In this document: positions 42,341-45,069 of the stretch, in pieces
How positions within the stretch are numbered: the first letter of the stretch is position 1
Layout: each line of letters starts with the position of its first letter
Source of the DNA: Blattamonas nauphoetae
Lineage: Eukaryota > Preaxostyla > Oxymonadida
Length of the DNA: 45,069 nt
Assembly (NCBI GenBank): GCA_033064195.1
Contig: JARBJD010000470.1
Location: 1-45,069 of the forward strand
Direction of reading: 5' to 3'
The notes under the pieces: model-generated
What the model was told of the DNA's origin: nothing
The model's input: the letters and a program-made list of their open reading frames with translations, nothing else
Databases searched by the model: none
Position numbers and translations under genes: made by a program

Positions 42341-43754
42341 TGGAGAGACGCGACATCATCTGATGCCTCTTCTCAAACGAAAGAAGGAAGTCCAATTGCC
42401 ATCGAAAAGACATCGAAACCGCGTCACTAGTGAGGATCATTTCGATGAAGCGACAAGCCTCATCGAAGAGAGTCACGAGACTCCAATCCGCAGCCAGAAA
42501 CCCGTCGAAATCGAAGTCTGATTCAGACATCATCGGTGCTTGTCCATCTCTGTCTCTAAAGGAAAACCACCGTATCCACAACTCCATCAACGTCATCATC
42601 TCCCAGAATGTTCCATCTGTGAACGCCTTTCGAAGACCCTGGAATTTACTGTCTCGAGGATCATCAACTGTTCGAAGGAAGGGACCAGTTTCGAAGAAGA
42701 GGAGATAACATTCCATTTGGATGGCAAGATTGGACGAGTGGAGGCCAGCGATGAGGACTGTCCGGAATGTGTCGATGTTCACAATGCACTGCGTCGCTTC
42801 GATCACAGCCAGACACCGACGGAGAGATCCCACAATCTTCACATCGTCTGCCTCGTCGAACAGAGATGTGTCAAACTGCTCGTTTGGATCGATGAATCGA
42901 GGAGGGGGCTGGAAAGACGCGTCCAGATCTGATTCCGACATGAGCAATGGACGGGTGTCCCACGAGAATGATGTTTGACGGGGTCGCGTGAGGAGGAGAT
43001 GAAGAGAATCGATGATCTGTCGGGAATGATTAGCGATGGAGTCGGAATGGGATGACAACTGATCAGAAGTGAGAGAGTGATAACCTGAAGACGATTGTTG
43101 GGATGGGAGTGCTGTTTTGCTTGAGATTGAAATTGACGATTTCGATGAGCTGGTATCTGTCCCGTTCAGGCTGACATCCGGATCAAAAGGAATGAAATCC
43201 GTTTTGTTGTTCTCCTCAATTTGTAGTGATGCAACTCTGCAGTTATGTCTCATTTGGAGTGAGAGAAGTGTGGCTCGAAGACAGCGAGATTGGAGGAAAA
43301 GATCACTCTGAAGTGAAAGAGAACAGAAAGGAAGACACACCACTTGTGTCGCATCTTTCTCGACTGTCTCCATCATCGTCACCCATTCTGCCCAATCACA
43401 ATATGCATTCAGAACTGTCTCCGGTGAGAGTGTCTCTTTGATCTTCTTCACAGCATCCAGAAGCTCTTCCGAATGTTCAACATCAACTCCGCGCAGGAAG
43501 GAGTGGTTTTCGGGAATAACATGATGGAGACTGTCTGGTTGAAGAACAAAACAGAGTGAATGACGAGGCGAGTTGTGGATGAGGAATGGATATGTTGATA
43601 TATCATCATCATTGATGTCAAGTTGATGATAACAATCAGCAAAATATTGTGAGATCGGTTGGAGATGATGATTGGAGAATGATCTCCAGATGCCACGAAA
43701 TGTTCGACGAGGGCAACCATGATGCGGGCAAAGACAATATCTTTCTTGTTTGGA
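42315..43754 (-). CDS. Helical-repeat protein exon, function unknown
   Basis: A single frame of 479 codons runs from just after a TGA (43757-43755) to TAA at 42317-42315. It has no ATG near its beginning, so it is an exon of a larger gene. Readable features include PFLIHNSPRHSLCFVLQPDS and VEHSEELLDAVKKIKETL near the start, a Ser-rich linker (SSSKSSISISSKTALPS), then PPPRFIDPNEQFDTSLFD, a helical pair (LRRCLAVIEATQCIVNIDTF; AIQMECYLLFFETG) and the C-terminus RLSRVFPPLTP. It is likely an armadillo/HEAT-type solenoid, similar in style to the gene at 25038. Its last seven codons lie inside the permuted repeat. Upstream, KKDIVFARIMVALVEHFVAS in a different frame (about 43690-43750) looks like the preceding protein segment, implying a frame change. 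Confidence 0.55.
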   Translation of the reverse strand, partial: SKQERYCLCPHHGCPRRTFRGIWRSFSNHHLQPISQYFADCYHQLDINDDDISTYPFLIHNSPRHSLCFVLQPDSLHHVIPENHSFLRGVDVEHSEELLDAVKKIKETLSPETVLNAYCDWAEWVTMMETVEKDATQVVCLPFCSLSLQSDLFLQSRCLRATLLSLQMRHNCRVASLQIEENNKTDFIPFDPDVSLNGTDTSSSKSSISISSKTALPSQQSSSGYHSLTSDQLSSHSDSIANHSRQIIDSLHLLLTRPRQTSFSWDTRPLLMSESDLDASFQPPPRFIDPNEQFDTSLFDEADDVKIVGSLRRCLAVIEATQCIVNIDTFRTVLIAGLHSSNLAIQMECYLLFFETGPFLRTVDDPRDSKFQGLRKAFTDGTFWEMMTLMELWIRWFSFRDRDGQAPMMSESDFDFDGFLAADWSLVTLFDEACRFIEMILTSDAVSMSFRWQLDFLLSFEKRHQMMSRLSRVFPPLTP

Positions 43755-45069
43755 TCAAGAGGGAGGATCAATCGGTTGTGGTGTGTTCAGTGTTCGATGG
43801 CTGTCAGAAAGAACTTGCAGATTGAGGAGATGTCGGAGAGAGATCAGAATTCGGTGGTTGCTCTGGTGACGAGGGAAAGGCTGTTCAGACTATGAAAGGT
43901 GAAAAGAAACCTATCACGATTGTGGAGGATGAGTCAATTCGGATGTTCTCGAAGATCAGAGGCGGGGCAGAGGGATGCTCATTTCGGAACAGTTCCGTTC
44001 CTATCACCGCTTCAACAAACCATTCCATCAATCGCTGCAGGAAGTTAGAAAATGAGGATAACAACACACAGTCCAAGAAAGAGACTCATCTACGTTGCAG
44101 AAACTGCTCTAGGCGCAATGCGAGATTGTGTCTGAATCTCCTGAAAAAGTGCATTATCAGTCGGGTTGCATTTGGAACATTCTGTGGATGTAGAATTAAT
44201 GGACTGTTGAGAAAGAGAAGATCGTTTCTCCATTCAAAGTTTTGATAATCAGAAGCGCCTTGTTCTGGATCAAAAAGTCCTGAAAATGAGTGATGAGAGG
44301 AGGTGAAACAACAAAGATGGTGAAATCGATGAAGGTAGAGTTGGCCTGTTAAGCTGTGTCCAGTCGAGTGGCAACAAGTCCAGTCAATGTCCAGTCTCCT
44401 ATTTAGGAGCCGAGGAGTTCATAAAACCGCATGGGTGAAATCCAAGTCATTTGCAACAAATGACTCGAAACGACAAGGGAAGGTGTTCTGTGGGCAGATT
44501 AGAGATATTTCTGCAGATTGAGGTCAATTGTGTCCGGAGAACTGAATTATCGGATGGAAATGGGATGATCATTCCAAACCACATCCTTTTCTCCCTCGAA
44601 TTATCAATTCTGCAAACATATTCTTGCAGCAATGATCTTAAAGATGGAATAATTGATATGGCGAGGGTGGATATCAGAACCTGGCTGGTAAAATGCATAC
44701 GGGCAAAACAGTGGATTAGTGTGACGAATTAAGGAAAGAGAAAAGATACGGCAGCCGACCTTCAGCTTGTTGCAGATTCTTCTGAATTTCCTTCGACGAT
44801 TGGCTCTAGTCTATTTTAGGGCTGGTTGAGATCTTACAAACATCAATAGCGTCTATGTTCGTTCTTCCTCGCATCCCTTCCTTGTGCCATTGAGCTGTCA
44901 CTCCTGTTCAGATCGAAGCGAGCGTCCAAGAACTTTGACCTCCTTCCGATTTCGCAAAGTGGATCATCAGGTACACAAGTAGAAATACGCTGAGTTCAAA
45001 GCAAAGAGACCAGAACACAAATCAGTCCAGGGTGTCTGTGTATGACCAAAAGAGTAGGTGAGACTGCTA
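43755..45069. other. Possible upstream exons of the minus-strand gene; otherwise unassigned
   Basis: A minus-strand block at about 44030-43890 reads LMEWFVEAVIGTELFRNEHP. Another at about 43870-43755 reads SLSLVTRATTEF, stop, SLSDISSICKFFLTAIEH, with two in-frame TGA codons. Both could be exons of the gene at 42315, now decayed or mis-framed. From 44250 to 45069 I see only short open frames on both strands without motifs. Confidence 0.3.

Overview
Origin. The window reads as nuclear DNA of a flagellated protist. It contains IFT46, a core intraflagellar-transport subunit, split by introns of only 32-64 bases. Other support comes from a fragment of the spliceosomal helicase Aquarius, large secreted beta-helix proteins of the kind expanded in metamonads, and many DNA transposons. 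An oxymonad (Preaxostyla, such as Blattamonas) is my best guess. That is inference from family style, not a database match. The code appears standard: an 1,853-codon gene has no internal TAA or TAG.

Layout. 1-2,340: a short coding remnant and a minus-strand multi-exon gene of unknown function. 2,695-5,749: a TA-flanked foldback element (MITE A) carrying a nested hAT element (2,803-5,256) that itself holds a decayed piece of a host beta-helix gene. 7,323-10,692: a broken DIRS-like tyrosine-recombinase retroelement with MITE B inside it. 10,881-14,122: a second hAT element with the same ends as the first but a different cargo, a cysteine-rich protein gene. 14,340-20,447: a giant secreted beta-helix gene cut by a 538-bp hAT insertion. 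20,448-23,956: the tail of that locus, ending in a kinase C-lobe fragment and interrupted by a 2.6-kb Mutator-like element. 24,565-30,669: a foldback element, a two-exon helical-repeat gene, a permuted repeat, a 35-bp satellite, a mariner-type MITE and IFT46. 30,825-39,190: remnants of Aquarius, a coiled-coil gene, an armadillo-like/coiled-coil/SPRY gene, a 2-hydroxyacid dehydrogenase and a DDE transposase. 39,200-45,069: a pyrimidine-rich minisatellite, a fractured plus-strand gene and a minus-strand helical-repeat gene.

How it fits together. Few genes look fully intact; IFT46 is the clearest. The rest shows repeated transposon insertion with exact target duplications (8 bp for three hATs, 9 bp for the Mutator-like element, TA for four MITEs), nesting, and capture of host gene pieces. 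The most notable result is the pair of non-autonomous hAT elements that share about 0.5 kb at the left end and 0.25 kb at the right but carry unrelated host genes. That is a hAT counterpart of Pack-MULEs.
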